From assembly GCA_905182995.1 (NCBI GenBank), contig CAJJDP010000117.1:3018-67017 (forward strand): a stretch of DNA of 64,000 nucleotides, given 5' to 3'. Numbering within the stretch: the stretch's first letter is position 1; each line of letters starts with the position of its first letter. Shown piece by piece: positions 49,892-63,492 of the stretch. Under the pieces are notes generated by a model. The model was not told where the DNA came from. It ran no database searches and saw only the letters and a list, made by a program, of their open reading frames with translations. This DNA is from Paramecium octaurelia (Eukaryota > Ciliophora > Oligohymenophorea > Peniculida > Parameciidae). Position numbers and translations under genes: made by a program.

Positions 49892-51593
49892 TCAATAGAA
49901 TAAATTTGTTTATTGATTTTTTTTTTAGAGTTATTTTATTTTTTCTTGCTTCCTTTTTTCAATAAGGTTGCCGACTTTAGTCTTAATTTAAGAGGCGTAT
50001 TTAATTAAAGGAGCTGTAATTCCTACAGACAAAAGACCAATTTGAATAAAACCTATTTAAACTTACACTTATGGACTTAAAAGCTTAACAAAATTTTAGT
50101 CAAATGAAAGATTAAGCAATGCAAAGATAATAATTGGAATTTCAAATATGAGAATCACCATCAAATCAATTGTATTTTTCACCATTTTACAACAAATTAT
50201 TAAGATAATATAAAAAGTATTGACAAATGCAATAACTACACATTGCAGAATAAGATTGCTTTAAGATCCTATTAACATTATTAATATTAAAATTTTCTTG
50301 GCAATAATGATGCCTTCATGACAAAAATTTGTAGATTTATTTGGTTTTAATTAAGCTAATGAATACTGGNTAGTGATTAACTAATTATTTAAAGAGTTTT
50401 CTTGTTCTACATAATGTCTCTTTCACAAACTCAACCTTGATTTCTGACTGGATGAATATTCAATTCTTTTAAAAACTAAATTTATTATACAAATAGAATT
50501 TAGATTTTAATATAGAGGTCTGTAATATTAGAGGTGAAAAGGTCTGAAAGATTTGGTTGAAAAAGATGAGAAAAAATATAAGAGATAAAGAAGAACTAAA
50601 TACAAAATTAAATCGCCATAAAGTATATATATTATGATGCTCCACCGTAAAAGATGAGATTCTTTAACATCTTGTATCAATCTAATATATATAGAAGGAA
50701 AAAGGAGTGAAATAATTTTAATAATGCTTGATTGTTATATTTTATAGAATCCTCAAATACATGGTCAGCATTGCTCATAAGCATCATAAACTTATATGAA
50801 CTAGTCCTTACTCCCTTTGGATAAATTAGTTTCTGCTAGAATCCTGTTTAATTATAAATATTTTACTACAAAACTACAAAAATATCAACAAATTTGTGTT
50901 GATTATAATAATGAAGGTGATTTATGCTAAATTCTTCATTAATACATTTACTCAAATATGAAGTGTTTGTAGCAACCATCATGAATGTTTTTTTATATTT
51001 TTCAAACAAAATAATTGCTATACATTAATAATTATCTTAAGAAATATAATAATAATCGATCATTTTGATGATTCTTTATATTAATTATAAGGGTTTTTAA
51101 TACGAATAAATTAAATCAATAGAATAAATTTGTTTATTGATTTTTTTTTTAGAGTTATTTTATTTTTTCTTGCTTCCTTTTTTCAATAAGGTTGCCGACT
51201 TTAGTCTTAATTTAAGAGGCGTATTTAATTAAAGGAGCTGTAATTCCTACAGACAAAAGACCAATTTGAATAAAACCTATTTAAACTTACACTTATGGAC
51301 TTAAAAGCTTAACAAAATTTTAGTCAAATGAAAGATTAAGCAATGCAAAGATAATAATTGGAATTTCAAATATGAGAATCACCATCAAATCAATTGTATT
51401 TTTCACCATTTTACAACAAATTATTAAGATAATATAAAAAGTATTGACAAATGCAATAACTACACATTGCAGAATAAGATTGCTTTAAGATCCTATTAAC
51501 ATTATTAATATTAAAATTTTCTTGGCAATAATGATGCCTTCATGACAAAAATTTGTAGATTTATTTGGTTTTAATTAAGCTAATGAATACTGG
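49147..51593. repeat. 1,223-bp exact duplication around N at 50370 (unmerged contig overlap)
   Basis: Bases 49147-50369 recur as 50371-51593 with offset 1,224. The left contig ends at 50369, matching 51593, and the right contig starts at 50371, matching 49147. The stretch 50369-49892 (-) is therefore only a second view of the 3' end of the Cys-rich gene and not a separate gene. Confidence 0.93.
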
Positions 51594-54500
51594 AAAAATA
51601 AAGACATCAAAGATACTATTGCGATTAAAATGATTATTGAAATTATAGTTTATGCAATATTTCTCAGATTGTTTTCTTTTTCAGTGAACAGATAGAGTAA
51701 TGTCTTAAAAATTAAATCCCAACAATTTACTTAGAGAATATAAACAACCCCTTGTTATGTTAAAATTTTATGTAATCCGAAGCTAAATTAATTCACCGCA
51801 TGTATTAAAAATGCTAAGTTATATGAAACAAGCATAGATTTATTATCATAAATAAAGATTCTTATTTAAGTAAACCAAGTTCGGAATATAAATCTTAAAT
51901 AGCAATATGACAATATAAGTAATATCGTTCCGAATAGCATTTGACTAGCAAGACCATATAAATTACTAATTAAATCAGAATTGATATCGTAGTTTTAAAA
52001 TTTACCAAAGGATTGCATTTATTGTGATCCAATTACATCTTAACATAACTTTAACATACCAATTTTTCTAAAATAGGAATAATTGTAACAACTTCAGAGG
52101 ATTCAAAATATATCATCAGGTTTTCTGGAAAGGATATGTTAATAAATTTTAAATTGGATTAAAATTAAATTGTATCCAGGATTTCGAAGCATTCAGCAGG
52201 ATGACCAGACATCAAAATAATAACACTTGATATTCCAAGGAATATAAGTATAGCCAGATTATAAGTACTAATGTTATGGGAAATCTCCTTTTATGCAGCT
52301 GTTAATACAATAGGGTTTTTGAGACGAATCGTAGAAATATCATTATCAACTTAAAAATAATCTTGATCAACCAATACAGTATTTAGTTGAACTTGTAAAA
52401 TAATATCTTTTGTTTATTATTCTAAGATTTCAATTCGTAATTAATAAATAATCTCATGGACGCTATAATTGTCAGGTTCATTAACTAATACATCGCTGAT
52501 ATTATAATGAGAAGGATCGATATCAATAAGTTAAGCTTTAAAATTTTGAGTTAAATTTTATGATGAATCTAGTAGTTTAATTTTATTAGTAAATTATAAT
52601 TAGACATATTAGACATTATAAGTTTAATTTAAGAATATTAGTTTAAAATGAGGAGGTATATTTTAAAGACAAGAACTCTTTCTGAGATCATCCTCAAAGC
52701 ATGTCCAATACATTTCTATATTACACATATCTGAGCATCCATCTAGAGATAAGTGATTACCATCATCACAATCTTCTTAATCCGATTTAAACCCATTTCC
52801 ACAAGTGTCTGACAATCATTACCATTCTTTACAAAGCCTCTATTGCAATCCTCACAAAGATTTTACAAACAATTTTTACAATTTAAAGGACATGAATACA
52901 AGCATAAATCACATCCATCAAAGGGATCATCATTACCATCATCGCATTATTCAAAGGAAGTGACAATAGAATCACCACAAATCGATATGATTTCATTATC
53001 AGAATCAGGATTAATATCCGCTTAATCAGAAATATCTAAACAGTTCTAATAGTCACAAATTTGGCAATGCTCTCTACAAGAATTTTCACAATTATGACAT
53101 CCATCGTATTGAATATCATTACCATCATCACAAATCTCTTATCCTTCCACAACAAACCCATCTCCACATATTGGAATACAATTTTTATCCTTAATCTCAA
53201 AATACTCATTACAAATTACACATTCATGATGAACATTACAAAATACACAATTTTATTAACATTCAAATTTACATTCATAGCATCCATCTCCACCATCCTG
53301 ATTTTAATCATCACATTATTCATTAGAATTCATAGCTATTATACCATCCCCACATTAATAATCACATCTGTAATCCACTAGATTCCATCCTTATAAACAT
53401 GAAAAGCAAAATGAATTGTGGCATTCTAAGCATTCTAATTGACATCTACTACTTTAAAAAGTACTATCAAACTAAAATTCAAAAGAATTATAAGGAAATT
53501 CATCCCGATAGTAGATCCCTTGACTACAAATAGGAATGCATTGACCATCGAACGTCCTTTCAAATTGATTCATGCAAAGTTCACAGTCATTAAAAATAGA
53601 GATGATACAATTAGGCGGCTCTTTATACTCACATTAATTATATTAATAAGCAAAAATACCGTAATTTTAGAGTTAGCATTGAGGATCTTGATCTCCAAAT
53701 TAAAGGTTGGTGTTGATAATGAAATGCTAAAGATATGCATTTGTCAAAAAATTAGCTATTTAACAATAATGACCTTCTTTGATTTATATATCATATTTAA
53801 TTAAACTATCCTCATCCTCATACAGGCAAGACAATTAGCAATAATTATCTATCAATTTGTAATTGTGGTAGCAGATCTTGCATTAACCAAATTCACATTA
53901 AACACAATTTAGTGGACAAGAGAATTTACACTAGTAACATCCATCATTAGGATATAAGTTTCCATCATCACATTCTTCATAGTTTAAAATCAATTGATCT
54001 CCACAAATTGGTAGACATTCTAAAGAATTCGCATCAAAATTCCAACCTGAAAAACATTCTATGCATAAATCTCGAATACAATTACTACACCCTACTACAC
54101 AATTGTACTGTTAAGAAAAAAAACCTTCAAAGGTAAGGATATAATCATTTTTATGGATAAGAGTATAATCTATTATTTTATTCTCCTAATATGTAAAGAC
54201 TTCAAAGTCTCTAATACCGAAATATGGTGTGTTCAGGGATGTGGTCAGGTAAGTTGGAACTCCAATAGTAATTGTCATGGTTGAAGAAGTGCTACTTGGC
54301 CCTAAAGTTTCAATCCTGGTCATTTTAAGATCAGAACCGCACAAATAATCATAATTTGCTACTGTATTTAGTGAAGTAGTAAAATAATACATCTATGTAT
54401 CACCATTTACTTCTATTGTTACAGAACTAGTGATCTCTACAGATAGAAATATGAATGCCACTTTTATTCTTGTATGAGGATCATTTAAAATTAAATTAAC

Positions 54501-55262
54501 AGAGGCCAATTGAGTTGTTAAGAAATTTCCATAGTATTGAAAACCTAGGATATTTAATTATTATAACCACAATCTAATACACTATCATATTATGCATTAT
54601 CTTTTAGCCATCCTTATCCATTTGTGAATGTTGGAGTTGTAAAATAAGTTAAAACTCTATACCATATCTGACAGACTCCAACTGAATTACAATAATCACA
54701 AAGATATGGACAGTTTAAGATTGACAATTTAAAATCAGAGATTCCCCAATATGCTGATGCTTATCTTGATACTATTATTATAACGGCTGAATTTCCAATA
54801 TGGTCCATCTATTTACTGATTGTATCAACCTAACCAAGAGATCCACTTCCACAAATTTCTGTTCCTGAGGAATTAGGATTATTCGAGATTGCTTTTTCTC
54901 CATTAACAAATACTATATAAAAGAATGAATTCCAAGGATCCAATCTAATAAACAAATTTAAAAAAAATACAACCTCCAGAAATTTAACTCGATCTTAAGT
55001 TTATAATGAGGAGGGAGGATAAATGTCTTTGTTATTACTGTTTATGAATTAAAAACAAATCGTCCTCCAAATATATCTGAAGTTACACAATTTGTGATGT
55101 GGTTTGAATTTTCAGCTAAATAGGTATTCCAATCTGTGATATTATAAGTTAATTACTATCATCTGTGTTAAAAGGACTAAAAAAGGATCTGCTGATTTCA
55201 CTTTGTGCAAGTACTTTTTAGCAAAATGAATTAAGGAAAATGACATGAAGGAAAATTGTTAA
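51116..55262 (-). CDS. large Cys-rich extracellular repeat protein with C-terminal multi-span region
   Basis: Reads from about 55262 to TGA 51118-51116. The 5' end and start codon are not settled. The extracellular part has mini-introns of 29 and 26 nt, among others, and a long Cys-rich block with five repeats of the type C-G-D-G ... C-D-D-G-N ... D-G-C ... C (for example ICGDGFVVEGQEICDDGN), like the DUF4215/Myxococcus-type Cys-rich repeat, between furin-like C-x2-C pairs. A beta-rich segment follows, then about seven hydrophobic spans (AILIFLGISSVIILMSG; LFGTILLILSYCYLRFIF; LILQCVVIAFVNTFYIILI; IDLMVILIFEIPIIIFAL) and a basic tail. Introns of about 21-27 nt are seen in this part. In the last Cys repeat one base is missing (between 52803 and 52806), shifting the frame. 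It looks like a surface receptor-type protein; the ligand is unknown. Confidence 0.7.
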
Positions 55263-57381
55263 AATCCACAGCTCTAGGGATCTTTAAAGCCAACTTTACA
55301 GAAGCTTCTATACCATTGTTTTATTTAAATTAATAAATCAGTTATAATGATTAAAAAGATAAAATATCTTATCAAAAATTTAAACATAAAAAATAATTCC
55401 ATTTATCTAGTGAAAGTGGATAATAAATTGAATTCCAGCAAGACATAAAATAGTATAATTATTGATTCAAAGTTACTTAATCATACACTTTAAGCTAATT
55501 TGTTGTAATTTATTAACGTATCATCTACTACAAATTCCATAACTTTATTCAAGTTTCCAATCCTACTAAAATACATCTTTCCATAAAAATAGAAAATTAT
55601 TCACTATGTTTTGCTTGCCCTTTGAAGTAACTATTTATACCTTTACACGGGATGAATTTTTTATTATACCTTAGAATTTATTGCAAAGTAATTATTTTTA
55701 TTATTTCATAAAAATAAAATTCTGCTTGTTATGCTATTAGACCTTTGCATTCATATGATGACATTCATATATCAGTTTGATTTATATTTAATTCTCATTT
55801 TATTCCGATTTAAACTACAAAATAGCATATTCAATGTATTTCAGTTATGATGTTTATTTGATTTAAAAATAGAATTATATAATTAATAATTAAATATACA
55901 TTTTATGCACATAATCTAAAAAATAACTTGATCTAATTATATTTTTGTAAAATATATTGAAAGGAATAATTTTGGTATTTTTATTTTTATTTTCCAAATA
56001 TATGTTCTTTTGATTCATCATCTAATATCTTTCAATGTTTACTTTTAACAAAAATTTCTACTATTCAATATTTTATTTCAATTTATTAATACCATATGAA
56101 AATATGTTCAGGAATTAAGAGGAATCCTAGGTTATTTGATAATTATTTAATTAATATTAAGCGATGAACTAATCATTCATAATATTTTAGGAATTAGTAA
56201 TATATTATAATGGAAGCATTATTTTCTACTTAAAACTGATAGTATAAGAAATTATTGGGTTACTCTTATTTGAAGTATATATGAAGTATGCTTAAAATTT
56301 GTTATTAAACAGCAAGCTTGAAAAAATAATATAATTATTTTTTCTATGTCGCTAAAAAATTTTCATTAGAATTTTTTTATACTAATGTTTTAATTGATAG
56401 GGCAACTATTCTATTTCAATATGGATTTATTAAGACAAATTGTGCTATGAAGGAGAATTAAGAAAGACATTCTAAGTTACATTAAACAAATAATTAAATT
56501 ATTATAACTTTATTATTTTATTATATAAATCTAATAGGAAAACAATTGATCCGAAATCTAAATTGAATAATTTAATTACCCAATAATTAAAATATTTAAC
56601 TTTGTATGTAAATAAAAAGTATTTGTTAGCAGAACGGATATGCTAATTCAAATAGTGTTTAATTTTGCTCAAAATTTTCGAAATTTTAACTTTGCTGATA
56701 GCTGACATAAGTTAACTTAACCATATTTCCAAGTTGTAAAATAAGTATAACTCTCTTTAGATTATACAACCATCATAAATTAAATTAAAAAATTCACCAA
56801 ACTATACAACCTCAAACAATTAAAGGCAAATAAAAGTTCTAAGTTTACTCCAAATAAATTAATGACAAATTTCGATAGAAAATTGCAATCTTTAAAATTT
56901 GAAATTAGTTATATATCTTTGAAAGAATTGCACAAAAACATGGTTGTTATCTCTGTAAACAGTTGGTAGCATTTTTTTCGATTTCAAAAATAATATTATT
57001 AATTATTTAAAGAGTTATTAGAAGGGTATTTCTAAATTGAAAATAAGTGATTATTCTATGGTTTATAATTGAGTTTACAGCTAGATTTATAGCTTAAGAA
57101 GTAATCTGAAAATCTAATATTAAGAAGAATTGTTTTACCTTTTTTGAAACTGAAGAATTACTAATTATTATTTAGTTCATCAGAAGAATATTTATTTGAT
57201 TTAGATTGCTGAGATAATTTTATTAGTATATTTTTTTAAACAAATTTATTACCATTTTCAATCTATCTCATTAAGTGTACTTTATTTCTATCTGATTTTG
57301 TATTCTTCTAAAGAAACTCTTAAACTTAATTCTGACAAATTTTCACTATATATACAATTTTAATAAAAAAAATATCAATTC
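55263..57381. other. no supported gene
   Basis: A 2.1-kb AT-rich spacer between the 5' region of the Cys-rich gene and the 3' end of importin alpha. The first few hundred bases may contain the missing 5' exon and promoter of the Cys-rich gene. No other gene signal was seen. Confidence 0.4.
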
Positions 57382-58885
57382 TCAGATAATTTCTTCAGGA
57401 TCCAAAAAATCCAAAATTTTAGTAGCATTCTCATAAATTACATTACATGGATGAGACTATTTTTATTCGACTTTTTCAATCAGGTTTGACTCTTCAATCA
57501 TTTATTTATATATTTCATATTTTTCGTCGTTTTAAACTTTATAAATTGAATTATTACATCTCTTTAGAAATTCATAAATACCCTCTAGACTTACTTTAAT
57601 AACTGTTTTATCACTCATATCTAAAAGGCTAGATAATTTTTAAATTAATCCATGACACATAACAAGATGATCTAAGTCAATTAATTCTGCATAAATAACA
57701 GAATTTGATAGAATGAAGGCAATTTCTTTTTTAATTTCAGGGATTCCTTTTTCTAATTCTTCAAACAAAGAACTCAAAAGTGAATCGTTTCTGATGATTT
57801 ATTTTACTTAGGCTGCAGTACCAGCAGCAATATTAGACAAAGACCAACAAACCTTAAATATAAATTGATATTAACTTCTCTGCGAATTGCTTTATTTTTA
57901 TGTTTAAGCAGAATTTCAAATCTTGAAACCACTCCAGTGTTTAAAACATGATTTGTTTATTCCTCATTACCAGTTAAAATATTCCCTATTATTCTTAAAG
58001 CAGGAATTACAAGTGATTATTTTTCTGATTATAGTAGCAAAGCTAATTTATCAAGAATTCCAAAGTTAATTAAGGTATCTATCTGATTTTCTTATTCGCT
58101 TAAGTAACTCAAGCCCCAACATGCATCTATTAACAATTCTTCGTCCTCAATACTATTTATTATTTCTGAAAGAATCGACATTAATTCCTTTTAATACTAA
58201 TTATAAGTCGTTATATTACAATTTTTGGGGTTGGTTTTCCTCTGGCTAGGTTACTAATTGCCCATACAATTGTTTTGAAGATATCAGAACTATCAGTTAT
58301 ATACCGCATTGCTAATTTGATTAAAGGTTCTACTATTCCTTAATTTAGAAGCATATCTCTAAATTACACATTGTCCCCTGAAATATTTGCTAATGCCCAA
58401 ACTCCTAATTCAATTATTTCATCATACTCAGATTCAAGCGCCAGAAAAAGAATATTAATTCCATCATTATCTAAAATATGTTATATTTATTTTTGAGTTC
58501 CACATCCAATATTACAAATTATCCAAAGTGCCTCATATTTTAACAAAGGAATACTATTGTTTTTGGCTATATCAAAAACTTTTATTTGAACATTAGTTTT
58601 AAGAATCAATTCAATAAGTGATTCTGTGGGTATAGATTATTTAGCATTGCTCAATAATTTTCGGCATCTATTAAGTCCGTAGTATGAAATATTAATATCA
58701 TCTGAATCAAGTTTTGATACATAATCTTCAATTTTTTCTATATCAGAATCTTCTTTAGCAAAATTGTCTACAGAAGATCTCAGAGCTTCTTTCATTTCAT
58801 CAGGTAATGAATCTGGTATTAAATTGTAAATTTTTTAAACATTTTTCTCTTTAATTAAGCTAGCATTTCTTTCTTAATCACTCAT
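57382..58885 (-). CDS. importin subunit alpha-like armadillo protein
   Basis: Three exons, intact 485 residues, ATG 58885-58883 to TGA 57384-57382, with introns of 23 nt at 58219-58197 and 57875-57853. The armadillo repeats show the family signature in order: YEALWIICNIGCGT, GVWALANISGDNVQFRD, TIVWAISNLARGKPTPK, IDACWGLSYLSE, ALRIIGNILTGNEEQ and REVCWSLSNIAAGT. The Trp and Asn residues at repeat ends are those that bind nuclear localisation signals. Importin alpha links cargo to importin beta for transport into the nucleus. The N-terminus (MSDQERNASLIKEKNVQK) lacks the usual long Arg/Lys-rich importin-beta-binding domain, so it may be a divergent isoform. No lesion is seen. It is the only clear housekeeping gene here. 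Confidence 0.92.
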
Positions 58886-59404
58886 TCACTAAAATTATTA
58901 ATTTATTTTAAAATTTGTTATAATCCTGAAGATCTAATAACATTAAAAGAGTAGTATTTAATTATCATTTATTTATTTCCTGAGATCTTTGCAAAATGTT
59001 CTTACCGATTAAAGAAGATAATTTTAGATGAGATTATTTTTTTTCAGCATTTACAATTTCAGTTAGAATTGGCTGCTAGAGTTATACAATGTAAAAGTTA
59101 TTATCTTAATCAAAAGAACGAAAACTGAAATAATTAGTTACAATTATTCATAGTAACTAAACTAAAATAAATGTTATAATTTAACAATCAATTCAAGCAA
59201 ACTTTATATCATATTGTTATGAGAAAATAGATTTTAAGAGAAGTAGAATTGGAAAAAGAAAAATTAGTTTACATTTACTTATCACATAAATTATACTAAT
59301 TTATTTAGTATTCAATTTTTATAAATTTAACAAATAATAGTAATTTATTTTTGTTATTATTATATTTTGTTATACAAATCTCACTTATACAATAATCCCC
59401 CTTG
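58886..59404. other. no supported gene
   Basis: AT-rich spacer between the start of importin alpha and the 3' end of the third MORN-like gene. It presumably holds the importin promoter; no motif was identified. Confidence 0.4.
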
Positions 59405-62041
59405 TCAATATTCATATTTTAATTCCGTACTTTTTATAATAATTTATAAATACTTACATTTGTTTAAATTCTGTCTCCTTATTTTTCTCATTTCTAATCA
59501 TCTATTTCCAAGCGCCAACCTTTTTCCCATGTTTATAATCACCAACAAAGATAGATTGCGAGTAGCCATATCCATTCCCAAACTTACCAATCAACTCAAT
59601 CCATTTTCCCGTTTTAATGGAGCCTTAAAATTTATCATCTTCTGAATAATCTCCTCCACCACTATTTACAATTTAAAATAAAATAAATTATATTCTATTT
59701 TTACATTAACTCTTTTTCGAAAATAGTATTCCATCTACTAAATTTTCTCCCATTTTTATATTCTCCAACATACTTAATTCTTCTACCTCTAAAAATTCAC
59801 AAAAAAGAAATACTCTATATATAAATCATTTAACTCAATCCACTTTCCTATCTTATTTTAATTCAATAAACTATAAATTCTACAATTATCATATTATCCT
59901 CCACCACTATTTTAATTTATTTTTGTACATCTATTTATATCTTTTATATTTATGTTTTCTGTATAATATAACCCAATTACCAACCTTGTATCCATTTTAA
60001 TAGTCGCCATTATAAGTGATTTAACTGATACTATATTTAAAAATGGCTAATAAAAATACCCACAAAAGTCTGGACTCAGTTCAACCCAACTTCCAATTTT
60101 CAATGAACCTAGTGCACTGCCTCTCTCCTCACAATCATAAGATCCCCCACCACTTGTTTTTGAATCATACAAGATTGTAAAAGTTCATAATAATCTACAC
60201 TTACATTTCTTCGAATGAGTCTTTTTTCCACCTTCTATATAAGGTGTACCATCTACCAATTTTTTTTCCATCATGATACTCACCATTAAATATTATTTAT
60301 CCTCCACTAATCACATATTAAAATAAGTCAAAATTACCCCCAAAAACAATCACTTAACTCAATCCATTTACCTAATTTTATTTAACTTGAAGCACTATTT
60401 TCACCATAAGATCCACCCCCACTATTGTTTTATAAATATTTGAGTTAAATAAAAAGTTTAATATTTTATTTACATCTATTCGTCTTAATAAAAAGTGTCC
60501 CATTTACCCACTTTTCTCCCATTTTAATACACACCATGATAAGTAACTTCACTATCTCTTAATTATGATAAAAAAAGCTTATACATCTAAAATCCTTCAC
60601 TCAACTCTATCCACTTCCCAAACTTGATTGGATCTTTTAGACTTTCCTCATTTTATGAATCTGCATCATAAGATCCACCACCTCTATTAATTAAAAAATA
60701 AAATGAGAAACATACATCAGTTCTCCTTGGATAAATGATTCCCATCTACCAACTTTTTTACCTTTAATATATTAACCACCCTAAGTAACATAACAATCTC
60801 TAATTAGATAATCTCTAACATATACTATTGACCACTCCTAAATTCTATCCAATTTCCAATTTTAATTGAATCTACAACACAACTATCTTCTGATTTGTAA
60901 TCATAAGAGCCACCACCACTGTTGTAGATTTAGAAAAATATTAATAGTCTTATGTTACATATATTGAAATGGATCAGATTGATCTAACCTCCTTAAAATA
61001 GCCCATTTACCCACTTTTTGATCATTTTTATATTCACCGCGCCAGATTGTTTAGTTGTTACTAGAAATTTTACATAAAAAATACTCCTAAAACCCATTAG
61101 CCAATTCAGTCCAAATTCCAATCTTTTTTGAATTAAAATCACCTCCATCCTTTTACAAAACATATGATCCTCCTCCACTTATGTTAAATATAACTCAATT
61201 GAGTAAATACATTAATCTTAATTCATCTATCCTTTTATAAAATATATCCCATAAACCAACTTTTTTTCCATCCAAATATTCACCACAATAGGTTACCTAG
61301 CATTGACTGAATTTTTAATTTAACTAATTTCAATACCTCCAAAAGTCAAAACTCAAATCAACCCATTTCCCTTTCTTCATGCCTGCTTCATTGTAATATC
61401 CTCCACCTCTAGATTTATCAAAAATATTTAATACATTATTTTATTTTCATACATATACTTCCATTTCTGAATTCTTAATCCATTTTTGTATTCTCCACAT
61501 TCATAAACTTAATTTTAACTATAAATTTATTATTAATCTTTTCAATACTTAAAGTAATTTCTGCTGAGTTCTTTCCAAAAACCTTGCTTTAGACTATCCA
61601 CAGAGTAATATCCACCAACTTCTAATAATTAATCTCCATTCCAAATTGCACTCCATTTAGCAACTTTATTGTAACTCTAATTGTAAGATCCCTTCCATAA
61701 CAAATATTTGATCTATTCGATATTATTCAATTCTTCATCTCTGTTGATAAATTTATCACTATTTTCAAACTTCAATAATACATTCTGACAATTTATCCAT
61801 CTATAATATATTTAATATGTTTCTCTTTAGTAAGAAGCATTTGAAATGGAACTTTCACTAATCTTTCTTAATTAGAATCCCAATATGAATAATTATAATC
61901 CTTAACTCTATTGCAACAACATACATCTTTTCCAAATAGCTTTATTATAAAATATCTCACCTATTAATTATATTATTCACTTTCCTTCTCTGATCCATGA
62001 AACGCATTACAAACTTAATTGCAATCTAAAAAATAATTCAT
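59405..62041 (-). CDS. MORN-like repeat protein, third paralogue, with internal introns in most repeats
   Basis: ATG 62041-62039 starts MNYFLDCNQVCNAFHGSEK; a Cys cluster (DVCCCN) and the block HIKYIIDGQIVRID follow, then NNIEQIKYLLWKG, shared with the paralogues at 4.7 and 42.1 kb. A half repeat and nine full repeats follow (GGG-x-Y, GKW-x-E-L, G-E-Y-K-N-G-K-K-V-G-R-W). Repeats are separated by introns at the same Ile codon as in the paralogues. Six of the nine (all but the third, fifth and ninth) are also cut in the middle by a second GT-AG intron of 25-31 nt at the same place, just before the S-Q-x-T-Y-x-G motif. With these spliced out no frameshift or stop remains. The stop is TGA 59407-59405 if a last 28-nt intron is used, otherwise 59414-59412. 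Probable scaffold; partners unknown. Confidence 0.82.
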
Positions 62042-63492
62042 TTTTGAATAAATTTATGATAGAAGAAAAAATTAATAAGCTAATATATATGAAGTTCAAA
62101 GTATAATATAATTATGATTCGAATGTTCTTTTAATATGCTTCTTATTCAATAGTTTAAAAACTTATTAAATATTGAAAAACATTATTCTTTATATTTTTT
62201 TAAAGCCTGAATAAAGATTTTACTAAAATCAGAGTTATTTGAATTACAAAATAATTAGTTTTTTGAGAAATTATGAAGATCTCAAATCGATATAATAAAA
62301 ATAACAATTTTGACATTTTCAATTTCGATAATTAGTAAATTAATATTTTGTTTTTTATATTAAAGAAATTTACAAAAAATATGTATAGAAACCTAAATTT
62401 AATTAGAAAATACTGGAGAAGTCAATTAATCTATTTGATAATCTTCTGATAAAAATAACCCAAAATGGCATAGTGAAATGCTATTGTAAAGGAATTCTGC
62501 TTGTTTTTTCAAATAGTATTAGCCCGTCAATCTTATTAAAAAAAAACCTACAAGTAGTTTTGAACATAACCCTGATTTTAATTTACAAATAAATAATGTA
62601 TAATGACAAAAACTTTAATTTTACTCCTATTAACTAATTTTGTTCAGCAGAAGAACAAATCCTTATTTACATATATTTCAGATGTTCAACTAAACTGATT
62701 AGATTTTATATTTATTCAATCAAATATTTTCACCAAATATATTCATTTTATGATATAATATGATTATTATTATTCTACCCTGTTGGGAGAATAGAAAAAC
62801 ATATATATGAAATTATATAATCTTTTCATAATTATTATACCCCTTTAATTCTCTATCATCTTCCATTTTTTACTCTTTTCAAAACTAATTATTTTCTTAT
62901 TAATTGTGCTAAAATTCTTATTTAAGTGATCTTTTATCAAATGCTTATATGTGGCCCTTTATGAATGTATTTTACATTAAGACCTTCTTTTATTCAATAA
63001 CTATTCATATTTAATAGGCATATTAGATAAATTAACTTTTAATCATTTGCTCTCATAACCATCACATTGATCTATTACATCAATTTATGTATTCTCTCTC
63101 TACAATTCATAAATATAGTGATCCATCTTAACTCCTTGTCTATGTATTGTACTCTTTACTTAGGTTTTGTAATATCATTCTTCAAATTTCCTAACCTATT
63201 AATCACAATTCCTAAGTATGTACTTTCCTCATATAATCACATAAATTTCGACATATTTCTCAGAATTGTAATTGGCCAAAATTATGCTTTATTAGGAATA
63301 TACGGAAAACTTTATTCTAAGAAACAAGTTTAGCCTCTTAACTTTTTATTTATTTTAGTCACACTACTAATCGACTTATTGTAAGGCATGAAACCTTACA
63401 ATTTTTAGATCTCGCTATATGGTAATTTTTCTAATTTCAGTTGTTCTTAGGTAACAGTGGAGCTCGGTTCGAACGTACAATTTCTAATCCAA
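62042..63492. other. no supported gene
   Basis: A 1.45-kb AT-rich spacer. The usual-code frame at 63067-63333 lies in low-complexity T-rich sequence, has a hydrophobic, biased composition and no motif, so I do not call it. Confidence 0.4.

Noticed and set aside
53061-53804. Plus-strand usual-code ORFs of 106 and 121 codons
   Set aside because: They are shadows opposite the Cys-rich gene and have biased Ile/Thr/Leu composition without motifs.
59405-62041. Third MORN-like gene as a pseudogene full of frameshifts and stops
   Set aside because: Each apparent lesion is removed by a 25-31 nt GT-AG intron at the same repeat position, and the spliced protein is clean from start to stop.
63067-63333. 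88-codon plus-strand ORF near the right end
   Set aside because: Low-complexity, T-rich hydrophobic translation with no motif, in sequence otherwise lacking coding signals.
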